A stretch of DNA of 64,000 nucleotides from Oscillospiraceae bacterium (GTDB lineage: Bacteria; Bacillota; Clostridia; Oscillospirales; Ruminococcaceae): the NCBI GenBank assembly GCA_900752435.1, contig CAADVD010000030.1, positions 1 to 64,000 of the forward strand. Direction: 5' to 3'. The translations under genes and the position numbers were made by a program. A model generated the notes under the pieces. That model had not been told where the DNA came from. It saw only the letters and a program-made list of their open reading frames with translations, and searched no databases. Positions 16,612 through 24,614 of this stretch are shown one piece after another (the first letter of the stretch is position 1; every line of letters starts with the position of its first letter).

Positions 16612-17271
16612 TTACAGCAATTTTTGTTCGTTGATGACCAGACTGAATTTCAGTCCGAAAAATTCGGAGGCTTTGCGGCAAAGCATCATGCGCCCCAGAA
16701 AAATTTCAAAGTAGTCCATCACCGGTGAAATTTCGGTATCAATGGTTAGATCGAGTATAAAGCGGTGCTTTTCCCGTTCCAGTCGGACGGAGGCGTTTTC
16801 CACGGCGTAGTTGACACGGTCGTGAATGTCAAACTGTGCAAAGTTGTTGTTGCGCACACGCGTGCGGCGTACGTCCGTTTTGTCCGCCAGTATCAGAGCC
16901 GCCGCAATGGGGTTGATGGCGGCCGCCGTGCCTTCGTCGTGGTTGCCGATGGCGCCGATGACGAGGGCGATTTCACGGGCTTCCATGCCCATTTTGTCCA
17001 GCAGGCGAAACGCCAGCACCGCACCGCTTTGGGCGTGATCCACGCGGTTGACGATGTTGCCAATGTCGTGCAGATGGGCGGCGATTTTGGCCAGTTCCAC
17101 GGTGCGTTCATCATAGCCCAGCTCCGTCAGAATCATGGCGGCGACCACGGCGGCTTTGGTGACATGGGGCAGGGCGTGTTCGGTGAAGCCGATGGCTTCC
17201 AGCGCTTTGTCCGCTTGGTGGATGTATTCCTGAATGTCCGCGTTTTGCCGGACGGTTTCGTAAGTGACCAT
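16612..17271 (-). CDS. HD-domain phosphohydrolase
   Basis: This soluble 219-residue protein has a metal-dependent HD phosphohydrolase domain. The metal ligands are seen in HVTKAAVVAA (His), HLHDIGNIVNRVDHAQSGA with the HD pair, and IGNHDEGTAAAINP. The C-terminal half (DIHDRVNYAVENASVRLE and ILDLTIDTEISPVMDYFEIFLGRM) is a family-specific extension found with such clostridial HD proteins of unknown substrate. The start at 17271 is preferred; the longer reading frame would start inside uvrC. A promoter (17344-17372) and a leader with a GGCACCA/TGGTGCC hairpin (17300-17326) lie upstream. Confidence 0.82.
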   Translation of the reverse strand: MVTYETVRQNADIQEYIHQADKALEAIGFTEHALPHVTKAAVVAAMILTELGYDERTVELAKIAAHLHDIGNIVNRVDHAQSGAVLAFRLLDKMGMEAREIALVIGAIGNHDEGTAAAINPIAAALILADKTDVRRTRVRNNNFAQFDIHDRVNYAVENASVRLEREKHRFILDLTIDTEISPVMDYFEIFLGRMMLCRKASEFFGLKFSLVINEQKLL

Positions 17272-17343
17272 GGAGTTGCCCTTGTCCTTTCCTTCAGACG
17301 GCACCATGCTTGGTTGATGTGGTGCCGCCTTATTTCCATGAGT

Positions 17344-17372
17344 ATTATAAGCCTGTGTATGCCAAGATGCAA
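17344..17372 (-). promoter_or_regulatory. Promoter of the HD-domain gene
   Basis: On the minus strand TTGCAT (17367-17372) and TATAAT (17344-17349) have a 17-base spacer. The short leader contains a GGCACCA ... TGGTGCC hairpin (17300-17326) just before the ribosome site, which could affect translation. Confidence 0.68.
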
Positions 17373-17437
17373 GTAAAATGTTTTCGTCAAAACACAAAAG
17401 TTTGCGCGAGAATTTTGTGCGCTTTGCTGATGATTTT

Positions 17438-19279
17438 TTACCAGCCTTGAATGACCGTAAAGAGCGCTTGCGCGGTTTCATCGCTGAGCTTTCCGGCGGC
17501 TTTGAGTTCGTCCAGCGAAGCCTCTTTCAATGCTTTTTTGGTTTTGAATTGCCGCAGTAAGGCCATGGCCTTTTTTTCGCCGATGCCCTTGACCGAGGTC
17601 AGTTCTAGGGTGAAGGTGTTCTTTTGGTGCTTTTTGCGCTGGTAGGTGATGGCGAAACGGTGTACCTCATCCTGAATCTGGGTGACCAGCCGGAATGCCG
17701 CCCTACAGGTGGAAATTTGAATTTCGCCGCCGCTGACGGCAATGGCGCGCGTTTTGTGCTTGGAGTCCTTGACCATGCCGAAGATGGGAACGGAAATGCC
17801 CATTTGCGCCACCAGCGGGGCAACGGCTGATACATGGGTACTGCCGCCGTCAAGCAGAATCAAATCCGGCAGACGCTTGAAGCCGGCGTCGGTTTCGTTC
17901 GGGTCGAGATAGTGGGAAAAACGGCGCGACAGCATTTCGCGCATACAGGCGTAGTCGTCCTGCGTGACGTTGTCCTTCATCGAAAATTTCTTGTAGGCCG
18001 ACTTGAGCGGACGGGCGTTTTCAAACACAATCATGCCGCCCACCATGTAATCGTTGCCGATGTTGGAGATGTCGTAGCTTTCGATGTATTCCGGGGATTT
18101 GTCCAGACCCAGCAGATTGCCCAGCTCTTGGAGTGCGACGATTTCCTTGGATTTGTGGTCGAGCTTGCGCGACAGCGTTTCCAACGCGTTGTTCTGCGCC
18201 ATTTCAATCAGGCGCTTTTGCTCGCCCTTTTGCGGAACGGTGATGGCGACCTTGTGGCTGGTTAAGCCGGAGAGGTATTCGGTATACAGCTCTTGCTCCT
18301 CCAGCGCGGCATCCAGCGAAACGATGCGCGGAACGTCGCCGTCCTTCCGATAATATTGTACTAAGAATTCGCCGACTAATTCCTGTTTGTCGTAAACTTC
18401 TTCAAAAAAGAAGTCGTCCTTGTCGTGAAGCTGGCCGTTTCGGAATTTGAGCACGGCAATGCAGGCGGTGTTGTTCATCTGCTCGACACCGAGGAAATCC
18501 TGATCCTTGGCGGTGCTGAGAAACACCTTTTGGGTTTGCGCCAGCCGCTGGATGGCTTGCAGGCGGTCACGGAGCTTGGCGGCCTTTTCAAATTCCAGCT
18601 TTTCGGCGGCTTCCTCCATCTGCTTTTGCAGGGAGTCGATGGAGTGGGAGCTGCCGTGTTTGAGGTAGGAAATGGCTTCGCGGATGGTGTTCGCATAGTC
18701 CGACTGGCGGATTTTGCCGCGGCAGACGCCGGCGCAGTTTTTGATGTGGTAGTTTAAGCAGGGACGGGTTTTGCCGAATTCCGCCGGAAATTTTTTGTGG
18801 CAGGTGGGCAGGGAAAAGACCTTGTTGACCTCGTCCACGGATTGGGTGACGGAAAAGCCGCTGGTGTAGGGACCTAGGTAAGTGGCGTTGTCTGCCAGCT
18901 TTTGTTTGACCGCCTGGATGCGCGGATAGGGTTCGTTGGTGATTTTGATGTAGTGGTAGCCCTTGTCGTCCTTGAGCAGAATGTTGTATTTGGGGGTGTA
19001 TTGTTTGATGAGACTGCATTCGAGCACGAGGGCTTCAAATTCGCTGTCGGCGATGATGGTGTCAAAATCATCGACGAGCGAAACCATTTTTCGTACCTTT
19101 TCGTTGTGGCCTTTGTTTTGGCGGAAGTAGCTGACGACGCGCTGTTTGAGACGCTTGGCCTTGCCGATGTAAATGATGTTGTTCTGTTTGTCTTTCATTA
19201 AATAAACGCCTGGCTGTTCCACAAGGGAATTGGCCTTGGCGCGCAGAATATCGAGTTTGGGATTGACGGGAATTTCCAT
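17438..19279 (-). CDS. uvrC: Excinuclease ABC subunit C
   Basis: UvrC makes both incisions in nucleotide excision repair after UvrAB loading. It has 613 residues from ATG 19279, chosen for the GAAAGG site. The GIY-YIG nuclease domain is at the N-terminus (PGVYLMKDK, then IIYIGKAKRLKQRV). The cysteine-rich region includes PTCHKKF, RPCLNYHIKNCAGVCRG. The UVR motif lies near residues 200-235. The RNase H-like second nuclease has IESYDISNIGNDYMVGGMIV and DLILLDGGSTHVSA. Tandem helix-hairpin-helix motifs close the protein (LTSVKGIGEKKAMALL, LKAAGKLSDETA). The radical SAM gene lies 40 bases upstream, so the two are probably co-transcribed. Confidence 0.94.
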   Translation of the reverse strand: MEIPVNPKLDILRAKANSLVEQPGVYLMKDKQNNIIYIGKAKRLKQRVVSYFRQNKGHNEKVRKMVSLVDDFDTIIADSEFEALVLECSLIKQYTPKYNILLKDDKGYHYIKITNEPYPRIQAVKQKLADNATYLGPYTSGFSVTQSVDEVNKVFSLPTCHKKFPAEFGKTRPCLNYHIKNCAGVCRGKIRQSDYANTIREAISYLKHGSSHSIDSLQKQMEEAAEKLEFEKAAKLRDRLQAIQRLAQTQKVFLSTAKDQDFLGVEQMNNTACIAVLKFRNGQLHDKDDFFFEEVYDKQELVGEFLVQYYRKDGDVPRIVSLDAALEEQELYTEYLSGLTSHKVAITVPQKGEQKRLIEMAQNNALETLSRKLDHKSKEIVALQELGNLLGLDKSPEYIESYDISNIGNDYMVGGMIVFENARPLKSAYKKFSMKDNVTQDDYACMREMLSRRFSHYLDPNETDAGFKRLPDLILLDGGSTHVSAVAPLVAQMGISVPIFGMVKDSKHKTRAIAVSGGEIQISTCRAAFRLVTQIQDEVHRFAITYQRKKHQKNTFTLELTSVKGIGEKKAMALLRQFKTKKALKEASLDELKAAGKLSDETAQALFTVIQGW

Positions 19280-19319
19280 AAGTAAAACCTTTCTGAGTAT
19301 AACGAGGCGCACAGACGCG

Positions 19320-21041
19320 TTAGTCTAGTGTGATGACGGTGTGTTCCGCGTTGCCGAGCAGGTCGCACCGGCGGTAATTGAACAGGATGGGCGTTTTGCG
19401 CTGTTCGCCGGTCAGTGGATTGAACGGGAAGACTTCAATGTGCGCCTGCCGGTACAGTTGTTTGGTATCCAATTCGGCGAATTCCGGCAATAGACGCTCG
19501 CGGTTGTCTGCCTGCTCGTAAAACGCATAGATGGCCGTTTTGTGTGCTTCGTGAAGCGAAACGGTCAGCCAGTCCGGAAGCTTGCGCGCTTTTTCGTGCG
19601 AATACAAGTCAAATTTGGCGTACCATTGAAACAGCTCCTCATCGCCGCGGTGCAGGCTTTGAAAGAACCGGTGGGCAATGGTGTAATACTCCACATTGGT
19701 GTGCGAGCATCGGTGCAGGCCGTTTTCTTCATAGAAAGCGGCGAACGCTTCAAACATGGCAAACGGTGACGGAAACAGTTCGACCAAATAATGTGTGAGC
19801 TTGAGAAAGCGGTTGGAGTTGTAGTAGACCTCGACCAGCTCCTCCACCATTTTGAGCTTCAGCAGTTTTTCGTAGGGCAAATCGTCCGTGTACAGCACTT
19901 CATAGGGAGCGTATTCACTGCATACGATGCCATAACGTTCGCGGCTTTCGTACAAGCCGGAGCCTTTGAGCAGTTTTAAAAAGCCCACCTGCAATTGGTC
20001 GGGGCGCAGATGATAGACGTCGTTGAACGATTCGCCGAAACGCTCGTAGCTTTCGTAAGGAAGGCCGATAATCAAATCCAAATGCAGATGAATGTTCCGA
20101 CCGCTTTGCAGGCGCTTGACAATGACGCGCAGTTCGTCGATTTTGGTGATGCGCTTGATGTGCTCGAGCGTTTTGGGATTGGTGGACTGCACGCCGATTT
20201 CAAATTGAAAAAAGCCCTTGCGCACCTGAGGCAGAAACGCAAGCATTTCTTCATTTAACAGCTCCGCCGCAATTTCAAAGTGAAAATTGGTGTAGCCGTT
20301 GTCGTGTTCGTGCAGGTATTTCCAGATGGACAGCGCATAGCGGCGGTCGCAGTTGAACGTCCGGTCAACGAATTTGACCTGCCGCACCCGATGAGCAAGG
20401 AAGAAGTCGAGATGGCGGTAAACCTGTTCGAGCGGACGCATCCGCACGCGCTGGCCGTTTCCGGACAGGCAGTACTGGCATTGGAACGGACAGCCTCGGC
20501 TGCTTTCATAATAGAGAATGCGGTGCTCCAAATCGCTCAAATCATCGTAAACAAACGGCACATCCGCCATAGGCAGCAGCGGTGCGGGCGGTGTGGATAC
20601 CATGTCGTTCCCATCCCGAAATACAATTCCGCAGACGGTGTGCAAATCGCCGCCCTGCTCCAGACAGCGTGCCAAATCCGTCACAGACTGTTCGCCTTCG
20701 CCGCAGACCACACAGTCTGCCGCCGTGGTGCGCAGAACTTCCTCTGCGTTGAAGCTCACCTCCGGTCCGCCGAAAAAGACAAATGTTTGGGGCAATACTT
20801 TTTTCAGCTCGTTGGCCAGCCGCTTGACCATTTCAAAATTCCAGATGTAGCACGAAAAGCCTACCACCTGCGGCTTTCGCTTATAAATTTCCGGCAGAAT
20901 AAATTCCACACGCTGGTTGATGGTGAATTCCGCCCGATGCAGCTGCACGCCGCCGTGCTCGGCGGCATACTGCTGAATGGAACGGATGGCGAGATTGGAG
21001 TGAATAAATTTGGCATTGATGCCAATCATTAAGATGTCCAT
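19320..21041 (-). CDS. B12-binding-domain radical SAM protein (DUF4080 type)
   Basis: This 573-residue protein has an N-terminal cobalamin-binding-like domain (residues 1-140, with GINAKFIHSNLAIRSI and VFFGGPEVSFNAE). A radical SAM core follows with the cluster motif C184-PFQ-C188-QY-C191 in YYESSRGCPFQCQYC. The C-terminal 250 residues are the DUF4080-type extension common in Clostridia. The canonical DxHxxG of B12 binding is not evident, so cobalamin binding is uncertain. The family is often annotated as anaerobic magnesium-protoporphyrin cyclase-like, but no tetrapyrrole genes are nearby and the substrate is unknown. It precedes uvrC on the same strand. Confidence 0.85.
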   Translation of the reverse strand: MDILMIGINAKFIHSNLAIRSIQQYAAEHGGVQLHRAEFTINQRVEFILPEIYKRKPQVVGFSCYIWNFEMVKRLANELKKVLPQTFVFFGGPEVSFNAEEVLRTTAADCVVCGEGEQSVTDLARCLEQGGDLHTVCGIVFRDGNDMVSTPPAPLLPMADVPFVYDDLSDLEHRILYYESSRGCPFQCQYCLSGNGQRVRMRPLEQVYRHLDFFLAHRVRQVKFVDRTFNCDRRYALSIWKYLHEHDNGYTNFHFEIAAELLNEEMLAFLPQVRKGFFQFEIGVQSTNPKTLEHIKRITKIDELRVIVKRLQSGRNIHLHLDLIIGLPYESYERFGESFNDVYHLRPDQLQVGFLKLLKGSGLYESRERYGIVCSEYAPYEVLYTDDLPYEKLLKLKMVEELVEVYYNSNRFLKLTHYLVELFPSPFAMFEAFAAFYEENGLHRCSHTNVEYYTIAHRFFQSLHRGDEELFQWYAKFDLYSHEKARKLPDWLTVSLHEAHKTAIYAFYEQADNRERLLPEFAELDTKQLYRQAHIEVFPFNPLTGEQRKTPILFNYRRCDLLGNAEHTVITLD

Positions 21042-21180
21042 AGTTTCCTCCGACTGGGATTTCTATGTTCATAGTACCACAAAACCGCAGGCTTTGCACT
21101 CTTTTTTGGAGGATGCACAAGCGAAAGCGGAAGAAACTTGTCAAAAACGCATAAAAAGAAAATTAAAATTAAAATAACGC

Positions 21181-21209
21181 TTGACAATATGTTGAGCATA
21201 CGCTATGAT
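21181..21209 (+). promoter_or_regulatory. Promoter of the SigH-like gene
   Basis: Consensus TTGACA (21181-21186) and TATGAT (21204-21209) are separated by 17 bases. The rest of 21042-21265 shows nothing else clear. Confidence 0.82.
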
Positions 21210-21265
21210 GAGTACATGCCGACAGGTGTTTTTGACGCCGCCGGGATCAATGGATATTCAGGTTC

Positions 21266-21865
21266 ATGATGTCAATGGAGAATATGGAGCAAATACAATT
21301 GCTGTCCGACGAAGAATTGATTGTGCGGTATCGTGCCGGCGACAATCAGGCGCTCGCCGAACTGGCCGCCCGTTACAGCGGACTGGCGGATAAAAAAGTG
21401 GCAAAGTATCCGTTTTTAAAAGAAGAAGCGGACGATGCCAGACAAGAAGCCCTCATCGCATGGATGAATGCTGTGAAATCCTATGATGCCGAAAAAGGCG
21501 CTTCATTCCGGACATATGTCAGCCACTGCTTTGACAATGCCATTAAAAATTTCATGATCAAATTATCGGCGAAGAAATTGCAGCTGCTCAAGCAGGCGGT
21601 TTCCTTTGAGGAACTGGGCGATGCAAAGCTGGAAGGCGCAATGGCAAACAATCCGGAAGAAATTTACATTGATAAAGAGCGATACCATCAGCTGATGGAG
21701 AAAATTCAGATGGATCTCTCGGAATTTGAAAGAAATGTACTGTTTTGTTATCTTGATGGGAAAAGTTATAACCAGATTTCAATCTCCTTTAACTCCTCAC
21801 AAAAAGCTGTGGATAATGCGTTACAACGTGTGAGACGAAAGCTAAAAACGGTATTGAATCAGTAA
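21266..21865 (+). CDS. SigH-like RNA polymerase sigma-70 family factor
   Basis: This 199-residue alternative sigma factor has region 2 (SDEELIVRYRAGDNQALAEL, EADDARQEALIAWMNAVKSY, FRTYVSHCFDNAIKNF) and region 4 (LSEFERNVLFCYLDGKSYNQI then QKAVDNALQRVRRKL). The layout and sequence resemble SigH, the transition-phase and early sporulation sigma factor, including NPEEIYIDKERYHQLMEK between the regions. The usual SigH neighbours (rpmG, secE, nusG) are absent. Instead a tRNA-like sequence and a zinc-ribbon gene follow, so it may be a paralogue. The start is not certain: ATGs at 21266, 21269 and 21275 are all possible, and none has a strong ribosome site. Confidence 0.82.
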   Translation: MMSMENMEQIQLLSDEELIVRYRAGDNQALAELAARYSGLADKKVAKYPFLKEEADDARQEALIAWMNAVKSYDAEKGASFRTYVSHCFDNAIKNFMIKLSAKKLQLLKQAVSFEELGDAKLEGAMANNPEEIYIDKERYHQLMEKIQMDLSEFERNVLFCYLDGKSYNQISISFNSSQKAVDNALQRVRRKLKTVLNQ

Positions 21866-21895
21866 CATACAGCGTGTGCTGTAGCAGTTTATATG

Positions 21896-21960
21896 TGCCC
21901 TGCTAGCTTAACTCAGAGCGTTGGTTTTCAAAGGTAACGGTTTAAGTCCGTTAACGGGCA
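21896..21960 (+). pseudogene. tRNA-like sequence, apparently lacking part of the anticodon arm
   Basis: The 65-base stretch has a T-arm (AACGG, loop TTTAAGT, CCGTT at 21941-21957), a D-arm-like GCTTAACTCAGAGC and outer GCCC/GGGC pairing (21897-21900 with 21956-21959) plus a discriminator-like A. The middle, GTTGGTTTTCAAAGG, looks like a 5' anticodon stem and a UUUUCAAA loop, which would present UCA. The 3' anticodon stem and variable loop are missing, and three acceptor pairs do not match. It is 8-10 bases too short for a tRNA and has no CCA. It may be a decayed tRNA or a structured leader of the zinc-ribbon gene. Confidence 0.35.
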
Positions 21961-21991
21961 AAAAATATTTTATCCAAGCGAGGTTTTAAAA

Positions 21992-22267
21992 ATGTATCAA
22001 GACAAGACTTTGGTATGCAAAGAATGCGGAAATGAATTCGTATTCACCGCCGGCGAACAGGAATTCTATGCGGAAAGAGGTTTCGAGAACGAACCGCAGA
22101 GATGCCGCGACTGCCGTCAGGCTCGCAAAAATGCGACAAAGGTTCAGAGAGAAATGTTCACCGCCACCTGTGCTTCCTGTGGTGCTGAAGCAAAAGTGCC
22201 ATTCAGACCGAGAGAAGACCGCCCGGTATACTGCAGTGAATGCTTCGCAAAAATGAAAGAAGACTAA
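21992..22267 (+). CDS. Small protein with two zinc ribbons
   Basis: This 91-residue cytoplasmic protein has two pairs of CxxC knuckles: C9/C12 with C38/C41 (LVCKECGNEF and QRCRDCRQARK), and C60/C63 with C81/C84 (ATCASCGAEAKVPF and VYCSECFAKM). The first half matches the zinc-ribbon (zf-trcl-like) domain and the second the CxxC_CXXC_SSSS-like domain of a widespread uncharacterised family in Firmicutes and Chloroflexi. Nucleic-acid binding is a guess from the fold. The start follows AGCGAGG. It lies 31 bases after the tRNA-like sequence and may share the SigH-like gene's transcript. Confidence 0.85.
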   Translation: MYQDKTLVCKECGNEFVFTAGEQEFYAERGFENEPQRCRDCRQARKNATKVQREMFTATCASCGAEAKVPFRPREDRPVYCSECFAKMKED

Positions 22268-22334
22268 AAATCTGTACCAATAGGGCGTTGCACGCATCTT
22301 TTTTGTGCAGGTTCTCAGAAAAAGAATTCTTTTT

Positions 22335-22373
22335 CCCCACTCATGGCTGGAGGAAGCTGTGGGTGGGGATTTT
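22335..22373 (+). terminator. Imperfect terminator after the zinc-ribbon gene
   Basis: CCCCAC at 22335-22340 and GTGGGG at 22363-22368 close an imperfect stem that includes GGC/GCT pairs and is followed by ATTTTTG. The remaining sequence to 22506 shows no clear gene; a short open frame there has no ribosome site. Confidence 0.5.
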
Positions 22374-22506
22374 TGCATTCGGACTGATGCTGAACTTGCC
22401 GCACTTTGTATTGCGCAATCGCGGCGAGTGGGTATCATGGATGCAGTATCCAGAGAACATGAAAAACGATGAAAAATAGAAATCAATTTTGAAAGGGGAT
22501 TTTTGT

Positions 22507-23892
22507 ATGTCCATTGTTGGCGCATTTATTGTTCCGCATCCGCCGGTCATCATACCGGAGGTTGGCCGCGGAAAAGAAGAACAGCTGCAAAAGACGGATG
22601 CGGCATATCGGGAGGTTGCGGACCGCATTGCCAAGCTTCAGCCGGATACCATTGTTCTGCTGTCTTCCCATGCCGCCTCGTTTGTGAATTATTTTTGCAT
22701 TACACCCGATGAGCGCGTAAAGGGCAGCTTCAAGCAATTCGGCGCAGAGAATGTGACCGTCGATGCGGTTTGCGATACTTTGTTTGTGCAGGCGTTGAGC
22801 CGGGCGGCGGCGCAGGTGCATTTCCCGGCGGGATTTAGTACCAAAAAGGAAGCGGAGCTGGATTTTGGCACGATGATTCCGCTGTATTTCATCAATCAGG
22901 TGTATACGGATTACAAGCTGGTACGGATGGGACAGTCCGCGCTGTCCGCACCGGAGCATTATCAGTTGGGCAAGCTGATTGCTCAAACCGCCGATCAGCT
23001 TGACCGGCGCGTGGTTGTGGTCGCCAGCGGCGATTTATCCCACCGCTTGTCTGAATCCAGTCCGTATGGTTTTTCTCGTACCGGCGCCAAGTTTGATAAG
23101 GAAGTTACCGATGTGATGAAGCGCGGCGATTTCCTGCGCTGGCTGACCATCCCGCCGCAGGTTTGTCGGGAGGTTGGTGAATGCGGCCTTCATGCTTATC
23201 AGGTTTTGGCTGGTACGCTTGACAGCCGTGCCGTGACGCCGCGTTTGCTGTCTTACGAAGCGCCGTTTGGTGTTGGTTACAGTGTGGCGTCGTTTGAAGT
23301 GGGCGATGAAGATGCAACCCGTCGATTCGACGCAGCTTACGAACAGCGCGAGCTGGTGCGCATTCAGGTGATTCGCAAAAACGAAGACCGCTACGCTTCG
23401 CTGGCGCGTGTGGCGCTGGAAGGTTATGTGAAGACCGGTCAAGGCATTCGGATTGCCAGCGGTTTGCCGATTGATATGAGCGAACGCCGTGCCGGTGCGT
23501 TTGTGACGGTGTACAAGTACGGCCGGATGCGCGGCTGTGCCGGAAGTGTGCGGCCGGTGACGGAATCGGTGGCGGACGAAATTATCCGCAGTGCCATTTT
23601 GGCTGGCAAGAGCGACCCGCGTTTTCCGGCGGTGACGGTGGATGAGCTGCCGGATTTGGTGTACACGGTGGACATTCTGTCGGATGTGGAGCCGGTGGAA
23701 CGCGCGGATGAAGTGGATTTGAAGAATTTCGGTATCCTCATCACCAGCGGCAAAAAGAACAGCCTGCTGATGCCCGACCCGAACAACGAGAAGAGCGCCA
23801 AGGAGCAGGTTGCCGCGGCGCTGGAAAAAGCCGGTATCGGAAAATATGAACCGTATACGCTGGAGCGCTTCACCATGGTGCGCCATCACTAA
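22507..23892 (+). CDS. Fused MEMO1-like / AMMECR1-domain protein (AmmeMemoRadiSam system)
   Basis: This 461-residue protein has two domains. Residues 1 to about 270 are the class III extradiol dioxygenase-like MEMO domain (IVPHPPVIIPEVGRGKEEQL with a metal-type His, SSHAASFVNY, VVVVASGDLSHRL). Residues about 285-461 are the AMMECR1 domain (LARVALEGYVKTGQGI, RAGAFVTVYKYGRMRGCAGS with the conserved RGC, VYTVDILSDVEPV). Such fusions belong to the AmmeMemoRadiSam group, usually next to a dedicated radical SAM gene; I find no such gene adjacent. The radical SAM gene at 19320-21041 is of a different type. ATG 22507 is chosen for AAAGGGGAT. Biochemical function is unknown for the whole group. Confidence 0.88.
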   Translation: MSIVGAFIVPHPPVIIPEVGRGKEEQLQKTDAAYREVADRIAKLQPDTIVLLSSHAASFVNYFCITPDERVKGSFKQFGAENVTVDAVCDTLFVQALSRAAAQVHFPAGFSTKKEAELDFGTMIPLYFINQVYTDYKLVRMGQSALSAPEHYQLGKLIAQTADQLDRRVVVVASGDLSHRLSESSPYGFSRTGAKFDKEVTDVMKRGDFLRWLTIPPQVCREVGECGLHAYQVLAGTLDSRAVTPRLLSYEAPFGVGYSVASFEVGDEDATRRFDAAYEQRELVRIQVIRKNEDRYASLARVALEGYVKTGQGIRIASGLPIDMSERRAGAFVTVYKYGRMRGCAGSVRPVTESVADEIIRSAILAGKSDPRFPAVTVDELPDLVYTVDILSDVEPVERADEVDLKNFGILITSGKKNSLLMPDPNNEKSAKEQVAAALEKAGIGKYEPYTLERFTMVRHH

Positions 23893-23907
23893 ATTGAAAC
23901 AGAAAAC

Positions 23908-23956
23908 AAGCCTCAGTACTCGTTCGGGAAGAGAACGGGAACTGAGGCTTGCTGTT
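23908..23956. terminator. Bidirectional terminator
   Basis: CAAGCCTCAGT (23908-23918) pairs with ACTGAGGCTTG (23941-23951), with an inner CGTTC/GAACG pair. It is flanked by AAAA and CTGTTTT. It ends both the AMMECR1 gene and the convergent metalloregulator gene. Confidence 0.78.
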
Positions 23957-23990
23957 TTGGGCGCGAAAATTTTCTTTGGAAAACCGTGAA

Positions 23991-24356
23991 CTATTTTCGA
24001 ACTTGCGCTTTGATTTTTTGAAAGGTTTCATCGCTGATATCGTGTTCAATTTTGCAGGCATCCGCCGCCGCGTTTTCCGAACTGACGCCCAGTGAGACAA
24101 AAAAGTCTGTCAGCGTACAGTGCCTATCATAGATGCGCTCGGCAATTTCACGGCCGGAGTCGGTCAGCAGAATCTGATTGGTGCGTTCGTCCATGGTGAT
24201 GTATTCCGCTTTGCGAAGCAGCATCATGGCGTGGCTGATGCTGGGTTTGGAAAATCCGAGTTCGTTGGCGATGTCAACGGAGCGAACGAAGCCGGTGCGG
24301 TTTTGTAGAATGAGAATGGTTTCCAGGTAATTTTCTCCGGATTCTTGTAATTTCAT
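23991..24356 (-). CDS. Metal-dependent transcriptional regulator, DtxR/MntR family
   Basis: This 121-residue regulator has the DtxR-type N-terminal winged helix (SGENYLETILILQNRTGFVRSVDIANEL and GFSKPSISHAMMLLRKAEYI) and a short dimerisation and metal domain (GREIAERIYDRHCTLTDFF, DACKIEHDIS). The C-terminal SH3-like domain is missing, as in MntR-type members, so manganese or iron sensing is likely but not settled. The start at 24356 (MKLQESGENY) follows a GCAGGTG-type site. No metal transporter lies next to it; the target genes must be elsewhere. Its own promoter is at 24391-24419. Confidence 0.85.
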   Translation of the reverse strand: MKLQESGENYLETILILQNRTGFVRSVDIANELGFSKPSISHAMMLLRKAEYITMDERTNQILLTDSGREIAERIYDRHCTLTDFFVSLGVSSENAAADACKIEHDISDETFQKIKAQVRK

Positions 24357-24390
24357 GTTTTCACCTGCCTTGTTGTGTGTGGTTGTTCTT

Positions 24391-24419
24391 ATTTTAGCAT
24401 AAACCATTTTTTTTTTCAA
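24391..24419 (-). promoter_or_regulatory. Promoter of the DtxR/MntR-type gene
   Basis: On the minus strand TTGAAA (24414-24419) and TAAAAT (24391-24396, preceded by TGC) are 17 bases apart. The plus-strand part of the gap carries a TATAAT at 24526-24531 without a good -35, probably the yesN promoter. Confidence 0.68.
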
Positions 24420-24614
24420 ATGTTCTCGGCATTCTTCTTAAATCATTTACAACTTTGCGTGTAGGATATGTGGAATTTTTTTACGGAATTTTTTGAAGCC
24501 CCTTTTTTATTTGGCATTTTTAGAGTATAATAGAAGCAATCAAAGCGGATACAATCGAAACAAGCCGCGTTCGGCTTTTGATCGGCACGCGGCAACAGTT
24601 CAGGAGAAAACAAC

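Noticed and set aside
22240..22479. 79-residue plus-strand open frame
   Set aside because: It overlaps the zinc-ribbon gene end and a terminator, and has no ribosome site or conserved sequence.
24420..24614. LexA-type box near 24420 (AAATGTTCTC)
   Set aside because: Only one half-site is present, with no inverted partner at the right spacing.
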